Under the pieces are notes generated by a model. That model saw only the letters and a program-made list of their open reading frames with translations. It ran no database searches and was not told the DNA's origin. From Tupaia tana (taxonomy: Eukaryota > Chordata > Mammalia > Scandentia > Tupaiidae), in NCBI GenBank assembly GCA_026018925.1, contig JAKSZU010000006.1, forward strand, positions 196,093,449 through 196,157,448: DNA of 64,000 bases. Reading direction: 5' to 3'. Positions 1 to 10,287 of this stretch are shown one piece after another (the stretch's first letter is position 1; each line of letters starts with the position of its first letter). Both the position numbers and the translations under genes were made by a program.

Positions 1-536
1 TAAGATAAATATACGGATATCCATCATATGCCTAATACATGACAATCTAAACCATATAGAGTTGAATGTAGGCCACGAGATAATAGTTTTGTATTGCTAG
101 GCAGTAAACATAAATACTACTAATTCGTAGTTCAAGAGAGGAAAATAATTAAGAGTAAGCATAAAGGATACAAAGGAGGTGATGAATTAAATTTCTCTGA
201 TCCTTCTTGTCATAAAAAATAATCACCATTTTTTTGTCCCAAATAGGAACTACTTAGTAAAAGACAGAAAATGCAAGTCTCTTTTAGTTGGAATCCATAT
301 GTAATATCAAGTCAAGACAGCCAGTCCTCCCCCTGTCTATGTGTCACTGTGTATCCATTTATAAGAGCTTAGCTATTTACAGGTTACTCAATCTGATATA
401 TTATGCACTAGTATTGTATAGAAATACTTAATATCCATCACTAATAACATGTTTGTTTGAAGATATAGTACATACCCAGTCAACTGTTGTTATTTTGGAA
501 AGATGACTGGATTTGTATTCTAAAAATTTTCACTTT
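1..536. other. Unassigned AT-rich sequence
   Basis: No repeat family, exon or RNA gene recognised. No long open frame and no CpG cluster. Confidence 0.5.
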
Positions 537-682
537 AGGGGCGTGCAGGTGGCATGGTGGTTAAGGGAGCTGGACTCTGATATAGTTGACCATGGTTCAA
601 GGCTTGAACCCGGGAGCTTGCTTTCTCACTTTCTCTCTCTTTCTCTCTTTCACTCTATCCCTCTCTGGTCAAAAGAAAATAT
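537..682 (+). mobile_element. SINE-B copy
   Basis: The tRNA-like head (GTGCAGGTGGCATGGTGGTTAA) leads into CCCGGGAGCTTGCTTTCTCAC, a CT-rich run and TCTGGTCAAAAG. A small insertion (GGTTCAAGGCTTGAACCC) has changed the B-box region. The 72-residue open frame here is a by-product of the repeat. Confidence 0.8.
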
Positions 683-689
683 GAATTTT

Positions 690-1877
690 TTTTACTTAAA
701 TCACAGATTATCACTTCCAATCGGACTTTAAACAACTACAGTAATGACATTTCTCTGAGCCTAGTTTTCTCATATATAATATGAAGACAATGAAGCTTTT
801 AAGAAATGTGAGAAATAAAAATTTTGAAATATATGCTAATGTATCTATCTAACAGTACATGCTAAATAATTGTGCGTGTGTGTGTGTGTATAAATGCTGA
901 AAGTTATACATATTAATTCAACAATTTCACAAAAGAGCAAGATTGAGTTATTTAGTATTTAACAAAAAGGCAAAAATTAAGTTTTTTTTAATATTTTAGG
1001 TTTAAAGACTAATAAAGACAAACTGATACTTTTATGTATAATTATATATAGCTATTTGCATTGACTGGATAGTATTCAAAGTAATTTCCAAGTGCTGAAT
1101 TGAGCAAATATTTTTAAATGCCTCTTTTATGCTTAATAATAGGAGGAGAAAGAAAAATATTTCAGTAGTTCATTCTCTTACAGGAAATTTCAAAGTTATG
1201 TAGAGATGGTATTTAAAATTTTTTTACTATGTAAGATATAAGTGCTATAGGAACTTAGTGAACTAAAAAGTTGTTTTCTCAGACATTTCCAAGATAATAA
1301 AATCTGTTTATATATGAAAGAAGATTGTTTATGAAGATTTAGCATGGAGTTATCATCTCTTTAAATAATTTTTATAAATTTAAGAGAAAATGTTTCTTGA
1401 AATAAGTATTTTTGACAATGCAAAAGAATTTAAATTTAAGTTTACAGGTGAAAATTTATATGAAAAATGAGCATCTTTAGATAAATATAACTATAACAAG
1501 TGCTAATCTTTAATACATACATATATGAAACTGTAACTTAGTAGGAAATATTTCCATGTAATTGTACCATGAGAAAAACTAAAAATATGGAATTATTGTC
1601 TTTTTTTATTAACTTTGAATCGCCAAGTTAAAATTGGTGGGGAAGGCTTATTGACTTTACAATAGAGAGCTTTATTTTTTCTATTTCAGAGGAATTCTAA
1701 TTGAAGGAAATTTAGGCTTTATAGAATATGGAAAATGAGAAAGAAAACCTGCTTTTTCTTTGTGTAGAATGTGAAGTCCAGATGCCAGTTTTTTCTTCAT
1801 GAAAATTCATAATGTATCTATTATAGCTTTCTAATTAAAGTCACACATGTATGAATAATGTTTTGAAAATCAGTCAC
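690..1877. other. Unassigned AT-rich sequence
   Basis: About 1.2 kb with no recognisable repeat apart from a short (GT)n run near 873-890. No open frame of note on either strand. Confidence 0.5.
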
Positions 1878-2000
1878 TATCCACTTTACATATGTTAACG
1901 TACATTATGTTTTATAGTCATTTTCTGTCAAATAGCTCCATGACTTACAATGAAACAGTAGTACTACTAATATTTTTATTCATTGATTAGATTCAGGAAT
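1878..2000 (-). mobile_element. Possible MIR fragment
   Basis: Resembles the antisense MIR core (CTTTACATATGTTAACGT, later a run resembling TATTATTATCC..ATTTTA), but is diverged and lacks the diagnostic GAGGAAACTGAG block. Could be chance similarity. Confidence 0.3.
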
Positions 2001-2067
2001 TTCATAATACTGAAAAGTTAAAATGCTAGAGTTACATATTTTTCAATTAAAATTTGTGACTAAAATA

Positions 2068-2149
2068 TTGAGTGGTCAGCAAAGTCATCATGTATTTTGT
2101 CTATGTTTTCTGATGTAAAAATGCGTCTTGACTTTTTCGATGACCCAAT
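2068..2149. mobile_element. Mariner-type MITE, copy 1
   Basis: A palindromic element of about 80 bp flanked by TA. The left end reads TTGAGTGGTCAGCAAAGTCA; the right end, reversed, reads TTGGGTCATCGAAAAAGTCA. The two ends are terminal inverted repeats around a short non-coding centre. It matches the copies at 12278, 14964 and 63529, and is too short to encode a transposase. Confidence 0.75.
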
Positions 2150-2247
2150 TTTTGCTTTATTATTCTATACTTCCAAAGAATTGTGAACTTTTTTTTTAAT
2201 GAGAGAAAAGGAGAGAGGAAAAAGAAACAATGAGAAAGTTAAGTAAA

Positions 2248-2503
2248 TGGAGGCCAGTCCCATGGCCTAGTGGCTAAAGGAGCCAGATCCCACATGGCTG
2301 ACTGCATGAGTCAAATTCATCCCCAAGGCTTGAAGAATACTTCAAGAACATGTGCATGTGTGCTCTAAATCCCAACAGGAGAGAAAAATGGAGGAGAAGG
2401 AACTGGGGCATGAATATGCCTCACTGGGGAGGCTTTCCCCTTCTTTCTGTGTCTTTCTAGCAAATGCACATGTCCTCCAACAAAGAAAAAGAAAAAAAAA
2501 GTA
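2248..2503 (+). mobile_element. SINE-A2 copy
   Basis: The head GGCCAGTCCCATGGCCTAGTGG is followed by CAAATCCC..GGAGAAAAATGGAGGAGAAGG, an eroded inverted core, a CT-rich stretch and a short A-rich tail. The B-box region is badly decayed and the CpGs are gone, so this is an older insertion. Confidence 0.8.
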
Positions 2504-2544
2504 TATTTTTTTAAATTAGGTATTTATTTATTTTGTCATTATTA

Positions 2545-2667
2545 TTATTTTTAATTTGATGAGAGAGAGAAAGGGAAAATGAGAAAGCAAGCTGTCAGGT
2601 CTGGGACTTGAACCACAGTGGAAGCTCAGCACCTTAACCACCATACCATACCACTCACTGGCCCCCA
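2545..2667 (-). mobile_element. SINE-B copy
   Basis: Reads on the minus strand: GGGGCCAGTGAGTGGTATGG head, GGTTCAAGTCCCAGAC B-box, GCTTGCTTTCTCATTTTCCC, then an AT-rich tail at 2515-2550. It lies 40 bp from the preceding SINE in opposite orientation. Confidence 0.75.
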
Positions 2668-2989
2668 AAAGCTTTTTTTTGTAACATGGTTTCACAGTCC
2701 TTTTTCTCTAGCCTCTAAGTTAGCTATGACAACCACGCCCTCCACAGCATCTAGCCTGTTTAGATTGGGCTGAGAGCTGAACTTGGGCCTCTCATGCATC
2801 TTCAGCTATTATGCAGGCGGTGTCCTTACAGTGGACTAAAAAGCTATACCTTTTCATTCATTCAGCCATAATTTTAGTCTACTCGTAGCCAGTCACGCTT
2901 GAAAGTAACTACCATAAATTTGTGAATAAAAGCTGAGCAAATATCTCGGCCCTAGTTCACATTCTGGACCCACAGTGAACTAGAACTAC
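2668..2989. other. Unassigned sequence
   Basis: Contains AACTTGGGCCTCTCATGC, loosely like a B-box tail of a decayed tRNA-type repeat. Not assignable by eye. Confidence 0.4.
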
Positions 2990-3125
2990 TACAAATAAAT
3001 TACTTTTATAACATACTACAAGATAATAAATGTTGTGGAGAACAGTAGAACAGGGTGAATGGTTGGAGCAGGAAGGGTACTTTTAAATGGAATCATCAGA
3101 GGTGACCTTATCAAGTAATTGACCT
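2990..3125 (-). mobile_element. Possible L2 fragment
   Basis: ATAATAAATGTTGTGGAGAA..GGGTGAATGG..GAGGTGACCTTA resembles the antisense 3' part of L2 (the 'gtgataagtgctatggag' block). Diverged and short. Confidence 0.4.
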
Positions 3126-3157
3126 TTTAGCAAAAATGTGATGAAGGCAAAGGAGAT

Positions 3158-3230
3158 GAGATTCATGTATTTTACTTCCATTGAACAGATGCCAGGTGAG
3201 ATTTACGTGTTTTGTTTCCAATGAACAGAT
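3158..3230. repeat. Diverged 40-bp tandem duplication
   Basis: Two 33-bp cores, 3158-3190 and 3198-3230, both run GAGATT-..TTCCA-TGAACAGAT and are separated by GCCAGGT. About 28 of 33 positions agree. Looks like an old local duplication in otherwise unassigned sequence. Confidence 0.65.
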
Positions 3231-3725
3231 CAGGGAGTCTAGCTTTGTCATCATCTTGGTGATCTTGACAATGTATTTTGCTTCCTTATCTCTACAATGA
3301 GAGTAAGAAAGATACCTACCCAAGGTTGTGAAGGAAAATAAGACTATTACACAAGTTCATTGCTAAATGTCAGCTGGACACCCTAAACATGAGCAGCACA
3401 CAATCTTATTCCTTGCAGATTCATTATGTTCATTCCAATAACAATCACATTATAGCAGTGAATAAATGGTGTGCTTCAAGGATTTGGGGAGATTGGCATG
3501 TATTTATAATTGAGTAAATATCAGGATACAATTGCCTTTCTCAATTGTCATCCTCTTAGGGCTCTGTGTCATTGAATCTGGCTGACTCAATCTTTCTGAA
3601 GTTTCCCTTTTGCTGTTTCCACTCTTCTGTAGATTCTCCTACCTCTCAAGCACTCATTTTCTGTTTAATTCACTGACTCCTTTTTTAGATCTATTATAGG
3701 TAATATGTTTTAAGACTTCCTTCTT
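3231..3725. other. Unassigned sequence
   Basis: No recognisable repeat or exon. Sequence after 3560 is CT-rich but not periodic. Confidence 0.45.
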
Positions 3726-3906
3726 GAGACAGCAGATGGTGTAATGATTATGTCGCTGGACTCCCACACAGTCAACTGCAGATTGAGTTCTAGACTGGTG
3801 GCAGCTTAAAACTCACACTGGGTGCGTGTGCATGCTTGCCCAAAATCCCAAGAGGAGAATGGAGAAGGGATTGTGGCGTGGCCATCCTCCCGCCGGGGAA
3901 TTATTT

Positions 3907-3948
<42 letters not shown>

Positions 3949-4049
3949 TATACACACACACACACACACACACATATATAATGTCTTGTTTTCCGTCTGT
4001 CTGTCTGGTGAGCACACATGCCCTGTAGCAAAAATCTAAAAAAACAAAA
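3726..4049 (+). mobile_element. SINE-A copy with internal TG/CA hairpin
   Basis: The head CAGCAGATGGTGTAATGATT and body AATCCCAAGAGGAGAATGGA are clear. From 3909 the CT-rich stretch is replaced by about 30 nt of (TG)n, a TATATATATGTATA spacer and about 22 nt of (CA)n, before the normal GTCTGTCTGTCTGG..GCCCTGTAGC end. The open frames rich in Cys-Val or Thr-His come from this microsatellite and are not genes. Confidence 0.85.
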
Positions 4050-4785
4050 GACTTCCTCCTCAATCTTTCTGTTTTTTCTCTGTTCATTCTTTCCACAGAA
4101 AAGTATTACTGATTTGAAATATTACCTCTAAAAAAATGCCTTCCTCTCTACCACCTCCAAATTCTGAACTGAGCTATAAGACAATGTGCAGATGAAGAAC
4201 AAAATACTTTTTTAAAAAAAATTACTTATTTCTTCCATGAGCAAGAGAAAGAGACAGCACACCCAACAGGATCTTAACACTGTAACACACCCCAGCTTTA
4301 GCCAGTCCCGGATCAGGGTACAGGTGTGCACAACATTCTCAAAAATGATTCTAGATATGAACCTGGAATCTCTCCATGTGGGTCAGCCTTACAGGGTGTC
4401 ACATTTTACCATGTCATCATTGTTCAGCTCTGAAATCACTTTGATATTGCTAAAGGTTAAGAAGGAGGATGCCGCTTTGCATGGAAACCCAATAGGTCAG
4501 TTAACTGAACTAAATGGGCTGGCTCAGTCCTTTCCCAAGTACCACAACTGCTGACCATAGCAAGTCTTTCCACTTAGAGTATTCTGGGACCTCAGCAGGT
4601 AGTGTAAACATGACCATAAAGCTCTGGACCTAAAACTACAGTTTTGCTCTTTGTTTTCTATCCTAAATTATATCCAGGAATATCATTCAATACAACTACA
4701 CATCCATAAGCAGCTATTGTCCTGATTTCTCTTACCATAGATTTATTTTGCCCAACCTAGAAATATACACAGCATGATAACATGT
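4050..4785. other. Unassigned sequence
   Basis: Contains a 105-residue open frame (4237-4554) with no recognisable domain, no splice context and ordinary AT-rich composition. I take it as chance. Confidence 0.45.
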
Positions 4786-4789
4786 ATGT

Positions 4790-5180
4790 TCTTTAGAGCA
4801 GGGATCTCCAATCCCTGTGCAGCAGAGCGGTGCTGGACTGAGCTCTGTTGGGCCCCTTACCCCCCATTCTCGGAGTGTGAGGGGGATATGAGAGGGAGGA
4901 GACAGGAGTGAGCTAGTCCCCATCACTCTCATTGCTGCGTGGGATTCTCCACCTGTCAGATCAGCAGCCATATTGGATTCTCATGGGAGTGTGAACCCTA
5001 TTGCGTGATTGTTTCATTGTATACTACAATGTGGTAGTGGTGGAAATGGGGTGCATAATGGATGTGGTGCACTTGGGTCATCCTGGGACCAACCCCTCCC
5101 CCACCACAGAGGGATCATCTCCCACTAGGAGATGATCATACTCCCCATCCCTGGTGCCAGGAAGGTTGGGGAGTATTAGA
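4790..5180. mobile_element. hAT-type non-autonomous DNA transposon
   Basis: The ends are GCAGGGATCTCCAATCCC and GTGCCAGGAAGGTTGGGGA, i.e. inverted repeats of the family with 'ggtccccaacc' ends. The interior has the typical CACCTGTCAGATCAGCAGCC and ATTGGATTCTCATGGGAGTG blocks. The flanks CTTTAGAG / TATTAGAG look like a decayed 8-bp duplication, as expected for hAT. No transposase frame. Confidence 0.7.
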
Positions 5181-5247
5181 GGCTTACTCTTTCACTCACC
5201 ATAATATTTTAAAAATTCAGTCACGTTGTTGTGTGCATCAATAGTTT

Positions 5248-5519
5248 ATCCCTTTTATTTTATTTTATTTAAAAAAATTAAGTTTATACATGTGGTCACC
5301 AGAGAGATAGAAACAAAGGGAATGTGAGAATGCACCCTTCCTTCCCTCCCCAGGGGATGGTCATGAAGCAATTCCTTTTCCTCCATTTCTCCTTTTGGGA
5401 TTTTGAGCACACATGCACATGGGCCCAGAACATTTCCCAAGCTGCCAGGTCCAGGACTTGAACATTACAATCAGCCTTGTGGGATCCAGCCACCCCAATC
5501 ACGACATCACCAGCTGGCT
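5248..5519 (-). mobile_element. SINE-A-type copy, old
   Basis: On the minus strand: AGCTGGTGATGTCGTGATTG head, a corrupted B-box, a GGAGAAATGGAGG body, CCCTGGGGAGG core and ACCACATGTATAAAC end with an A/T-rich tail. CpGs are largely lost. Confidence 0.7.
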
Positions 5520-5526
5520 CTACCCC

Positions 5527-6165
5527 TTTTTATTACTAAGTTGTATCCCAATGTATAAATAGACAACATTTTTTCTTCTTTTTTTATTTTAAGAGAAACT
5601 TTTGCTATAGATGTATGCACTTGCCAGAGAGAGAGAGAGAAAGAGAGAGACAAAATGAGAAATCAATCTCCAGGAGGATGGTAATGCCACAATTCCTTCT
5701 CCTCCATTCTCCTCTTGCGATTTTGGGTACTTAGGCACACATGCGTGGCATGAGTTTCAAGCCACCAAGTCCAGGACTCAAACCGTGGTTGGCCATGTGG
5801 GAGTCCAGCACCTTAACCACTATACTACCTGCCAGCCCCAATCAACCACATTTTAAAAAATCCATTCTTCTGTTAATGAATGCCTAAGTTGCTTCCAGCT
5901 TGTTGGAGGTTATAAATATATACATGACATTATTATAGGAGCACAAGAATTCTTGTGGATATATTTTTATTTTTCTTGGATGAATACTTAGGAGTAGAAT
6001 TCCTGGGTCATAAGGTAGAAGAATATTTATTTTATGAGAAACTACCAAATTGTTTTCCAAAGTGTATATATCATTTTATATTCCCATAACAATGTTATGA
6101 ATTTTTCCACATATCCACCAAGATGTAACAATCTTTTTTTATGCTACCGTGTTTAGATGCCTAAC
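5527..6165 (-). mobile_element. L1 3'-end fragment (L1M-like), split by a SINE
   Basis: Antisense L1 3' end: TTGTATCCCAATGTATAAAT before the SINE at 5580-5838, then ATGAATACTTAGGAGTAGAATTCCTGGG and AACTACCAAATTGTTTTCCAAAG after it. The AACATTTT / CCACATTTT flanks of the SINE look like its target duplication. Confidence 0.65.
5580..5838 (-). mobile_element. SINE-A copy inside L1
   Basis: Minus-strand SINE: GGGGCTGGCAGGTAGTATAG head, GGTTTGAGTCCTGGAC B-box, GGAGAATGGAGGAGAAGG body, then a GA/CT block and GCAAAAGTTTCTC end. It is younger than the L1 fragment that it interrupts. Confidence 0.8.
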
Positions 6166-6770
6166 AGTAATGTTTATGGTTTTAATATTAATATTAATTT
6201 TAGTATTAAAATGTGTGTGTGTTAAAAATTTGCCTCACAGCAATGATATCCAGACATTCAAGATTAATTACAGTGTCAATCTCACACCAATTAATTTTTA
6301 AAGACAATACAGTCCCCAGCTCCTAGAACAGGTTTGTTTGTTTGTTTTACGATAAAATTATGTACTCAACAATATTTTTAAAAGCATAGCAGAAACTCCT
6401 TGATAGTTGAGTGAAGAAGAGGGTAGATGGAGATTTTCTGCTTATTTTTAACCTCATTAAGATGCCAGTCAGCCTAATCTATAACCGTGGGACTTAATCC
6501 TAACTGTAAGAAATCTATCAGCAAGAGGTTCAATTAAATCCTAAGCATTTACTGTTTTTAGAGATGCAAGATTCACATAATACCTCTTCATTTTAATTTC
6601 ACTCTTCAGCCCCCCCATTACCAATGGGTGGCTTCCTGCATATAAGTTTCAAAGCCCCAAATTATAGGCTATGGTCACATCAGATGCTCCAACACTCATT
6701 ATGTATATTTTGCTCCTCCTAATTCATTTTTTTCAATATTCTCAGCCAAGGTTTTTATTTTAATACCAGA
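6166..6770. other. Unassigned sequence
   Basis: AT-rich. A (GT)n run sits at about 6212-6221 and GTTTGTTTGTTTG at about 6331. No exon or repeat recognised. Confidence 0.45.
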
Positions 6771-6786
6771 TTTTGATATTATTCTT

Positions 6787-7009
6787 TCTTTGTGTGCTCA
6801 TTGGAGAGACAGAGAGATAAAAAGTGACAAATCACCCCCCATGGGGAGATGGCCAGGCCCCAATCCCTTCTCCTCTATTTCCTCTCAGGACTTTGGGCAT
6901 GCACACACATGTGTCCAGCATGAGTTTCAAGCCACCAGATCCAGGACTTGAACCATAGTCAACTACATGGGAGTCCAGTGACATAACTATTACGCCATGT
7001 GCTGGTCCC
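6787..7009 (-). mobile_element. SINE-A copy, 3' end eroded
   Basis: Head GGGACCAGCACATGGCGTAA on the minus strand. The flanks GATATTATTCTT (6775-6786) and GGTATTATTCTT (7010-7021) form the target duplication, showing that the copy ends within the CACACAAAG region without an A tail. Confidence 0.8.
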
Positions 7010-7363
7010 GGTATTATTCTTCAAAAGCTACAGTTCCTACGTTTTCACTCTGTTGTAGCAGAGGTCACCCGAGTACAAGTAGCACTATTTGGCAAAGTAA
7101 CTGAAATCACATATTGGTTTCTAAGGACGTAAAAGAGCAAAGTATGACCAAGCCATGCCAAAAGTTTTCTTCTCACATTTATCAATCAGATAGACTATCC
7201 ATATCCCCTGGTGTTGGGTAAGAGATTTTAAGAGTTATGTTATTTGGACTTCTATACTACATAAATAAGCACCACCATTTGGTTCTTAACACCTTCCTAA
7301 GCTCAGAAACTTTAACTTCCATTACCTGCAAGATATCTTCACTTGGACATGCCATGTCTCTAG

Positions 7364-7590
7364 GCCGACTGTTGTGGTGTAGCAGTAACACAATGCTCTG
7401 TGACACTGATGTTGTGTGGAGAGGTGCTAGGTTGTAGTCCCAGAGTCCTTCTGAACTTGTAGGGTAGGCCTGTGTGTGCTCATGATCTTGACTGGCTGAG
7501 TCTGGGGTGGATCTTGGCATAAAGAACTTGAGAGAAGTGCATTCCTATCTGTCTGTCTGTCTGTCTCTATCTCTCAGAAGAAATAAACAC
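7364..7590 (+). mobile_element. SINE-C copy
   Basis: A second tRNA-like SINE unrelated to SINE-A. A-box-like TGTGGTGTAGCAGTAACA, then GCTAGGTTGTAGTCCCAG, CATGATCTTGACTGGCTGAG, GGGGTGGATC, a (CTGT)n/(CT)n run and AATAAAC. The same block order occurs at 25380-25633, which supports a real family. Confidence 0.7.
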
Positions 7591-8373
7591 ATTGTAAAAC
7601 ATGGCCAGTATTTCTCTTAATGGTTCCTCCACTCTCGTGATCCTTTTGGTTTGAAAACGTGGCATCATCTGTGATCTCTCTGATGTTAAAAATGTGGCAT
7701 AGACACTCCAGTCCAAAATGTTCCCCATATAGGTCGTGTTTTTTCCCTACTGCCAACCTTCCAGTCAAGACACTTATGTCTCCTTAAAACATTGCAAGAA
7801 CTTCCTAGTAGATTTTACACCCGTTAGGTTACATATGATGGCTAGATGTATATGCCTAAGGTATAGTTCTACTTGTGGGTGTGTTTTGCCCCCAAATTTT
7901 AGTGATTTCCATAAAACTAGGGATAGCCCATTTTGTGGACATAAGCATCCTTTTCGTTACCTAGAAACTTTAAGTGCTTTTTTTATATTTGAGGAATTTC
8001 CACCTTACAAGTCTGTGCTTTCCCACAGCAGAAGGTATGTGACCTATCAGACACAACTCTGGAGATGTTGATATAGAAGACAGAGACATAAAGAAGAAAG
8101 ATTCTAAGATTGCTCCTTTCGAGGGATAACAATGGGATGTCAAGAATCCACACTTTAGAAACATCTCAAGCTGAAGTTTTACCAGTACCATCCTGTAACC
8201 AGCATCAGTGATGAAATCTGAGGTCCATATTCCAAAATGCAGAGGGGTAGCCGGTTCTCTAATGGAGCAGCCTATAGCCTGGGGCTGGGCACCCGAATTC
8301 TCTTATCCTAAATATTCTTTAATCATTGTTTTTGCTCTACAAACCACTTCCTGTCTTCTGTTTAAGATTTCTT
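7591..8373. other. Unassigned sequence
   Basis: A 111-residue open frame (7736-8071) overlaps an antisense frame. Neither has a recognisable domain and I treat both as chance. No repeat family recognised. Confidence 0.4.
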
Positions 8374-8401
8374 TCAACTAGTTCATATCTTTTTATATGA
8401 A

Positions 8402-8405
8402 GAGG

Positions 8406-8446
<41 letters not shown>

Positions 8447-8688
8447 CTGCTATAGGGCACGTGTGCTCACCAGAAAGACAGAGAGAGACAGAGAGATGGA
8501 AAGTGAGAAATCACCCCCCAGGAGGGATAGCCATGCCACAGTCCCTTCTCCTCCATTCTCCTCTCGGGATCTTGGGCACACATGCACGCGTGCCTGGCAT
8601 GAGTTTAAGCCACTGGGTCCGGGAATCGAACTGCGGTCGGCTACATGGGAGTTCAGCAACATAGCCATTATGCTAAACTGTTGGTCCC
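8402..8688 (-). mobile_element. SINE-A copy with perfect 19-bp TSD
   Basis: A T tract at 8405-8446 (interrupted once by C) is the A tail of a minus-strand insertion. CTATAGGGCACGTG, the inverted core and a GGGACCAACAGTTTAGCATAA head follow. The 19-bp duplication TCAACTAGTTCATATCTTT is perfect (8374-8392 and 8689-8707). Confidence 0.92.
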
Positions 8689-8819
8689 TCAACTAGTTCA
8701 TATCTTTGACCTGCTTTTTTATTTGTTTGTTTAAAATACCAAATAAATTATAGTATTTGCAAATAAAATATCCAATTTAGATCATCCTCTGGAAAATCAT
8801 TCATTGGCTTTCTTCTTCT

Positions 8820-9019
8820 TTTTTTAAAGAATTATTTATTTTATTTAATATTGTTATTATTTTTTAATTTGCTATAGGGCACATGTGCTTACCAGAGAGG
8901 GACAGAGAGAAAGAGAGAGAGAGGGAAAGTGAGAAAGCAAGCCTCAATGTCCAGGATGCAAACCACAGTCGGCCCTGTGGGAATCCAGTGCCCTAACCAC
9001 CACACCACCTGCTGACCCC
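8820..9019 (-). mobile_element. SINE-B copy inside L2
   Basis: Minus-strand short form: GGGTCAGCAGGTGGTGTGG head, GGTTTGCATCCTGGAC B-box, GCTTGCTTTCTCACTTTCCC, CT-rich run, then a TAAATAATTC-type AT-rich tail. A stub of GCCCTATAGC survives before the tail, so this SINE-B keeps part of the SINE-A 3' end. Confidence 0.8.
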
Positions 9020-9384
9020 ATTCATTGTCTTTCTATTGCTGCTAGTGCAAAGGTCAAATTGCTTTAAGAGGGCCTTTCATGATCTACCTCCAATCTGACT
9101 CCAACCAGTTTCCTCGACCTCATCTCCCACTACCTATCCCATTACTTCTACACATCAGCCAAATTGACATTTTCTGATCCTGGAACTAAGCAAGCGTATG
9201 CCTGCTCCAAGACTTTTGAATGTTCTGGAACAATATCTGTGTCCTTCCAAATCTCTCTTATCTGATTAATGCCCATTTATCTTTCGGGTCTTATACCTGC
9301 CATGTTCTCAGAGAAGTCTTCATTGATTCCTTAGAAGGTGCTAGGCTTCCCTGTTTTATACTTAAGCATCATATTTAATTTTCT

Positions 9385-9630
9385 GTTTTTGTTTTGTTTT
9401 GTTTTGCTATAGGGTGTATATGCTTACCAAAGAGAGATGATGAGAGACAAATCACACCTCAGGAGAGATGGCCATGCCACAATCTCTTCTCCATTCTTCA
9501 CTCAGGATTTTGGACACACATACCTATGCACCCGGTGTGATTTTTATGCCACTAGGTCCAGGACTCAAACTTCAAAGTCAGCCATGTGGGGTCCAGCCAC
9601 CTTAACCACCATGGTATATATGTTGGTTCC
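9385..9630 (-). mobile_element. SINE-A copy, old
   Basis: On the minus strand: GGAACCAACATATATACCATGG head, GAGTCCTGGACCTAG, GGAGAAGAGATTGTGGCATGG body, ACCCTATAGC end and a (CAAAA)n-type tail. Inserted in L2. Confidence 0.75.
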
Positions 9631-10029
9631 ACATCATGTTTGGGTTTCCCCCCAAAATAATCTTATCACTACTAAAACTACTTAATTATTTAATTATTTT
9701 TGTTCACCACCTTTTTTCACTTGAAATCTAATCTTTATAGTATAAAAGCTGCCTATCTTACTCATTACTGTTTCTCTCACAACTCAAGAATTTAGTGGAT
9801 GTTCAATAAATATTTGTTCAACGACTATATCTAAACCAGTCTTTCCATAGTATAATCCCCAAATATATATGATCAGTTTAGATTAGTTAAGTTTCCTCAA
9901 ATGTACTTCACCCTCCTACTGCAATAATATTACTCTCCATTAATCTAGGACTTGGGATATAATTTATGCCTTGTCTAGGTCTGAAAATGTCTTATTTACC
10001 TTTCTTCATTTTGCTTTCTTTCTTTCTTT

Positions 10030-10287
10030 TTATTTTTTGCCTTAGGGTATGTATGCTTACCACAGAGACAGAGAGAGAGAGAGAAAGGAGGAAGCAAGAA
10101 AGCTTTCCCCACTTCCCATGGGGAATGACCACGCCACAATCCCTTCTTCTCCATTCTCCTCTTTGGATTTTTGGCATGCACCATACATACCCAGTGTGTT
10201 TTTCAAGCTGCTGGGTCTGTGACACCAGCTGCAGCGTCGGCCATGTGGGATCCAGCTGCCTTTACCACCACACCACGGTAAGGCTCC
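10030..10287 (-). mobile_element. SINE-A copy, old
   Basis: Minus-strand body GGAGAATGGAGAAGAAGGGA, core CCCCATGGGAA, TACCCTAAGGC end and a (AAAG)n tail seen as (CTTT)n at about 10015-10030. The head GGAGCCTTACCGTGGTGTGG has diverged. Confidence 0.75.

Larger units (their letters stand above)
8760..9825 (+). mobile_element. L2 3' half, split by two SINEs
   Basis: The L2 blocks TTTCATGATCTACCTCCAA, CCTCGACCTCATCTCCCAC, CTCAGAGAAGTCTTCATTG and the terminal GGATGTTCAATAAATATTTG run in order. SINEs at 8820-9019 and 9385-9630 interrupt it; the first is flanked by TTCATTGGCTTTCTT / TTCATTGTCTTTCTA. Non-coding remnant. Confidence 0.7.

Noticed and set aside
3806..4096. Thr-His and Cys-Val repeat proteins
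   Set aside because: Direct translations of the (CA)n/(TG)n microsatellite inside a SINE.
4237..4554. 105-residue open frame as a gene
   Set aside because: Composition equals its flanks, no domain or exon context; consistent with chance.
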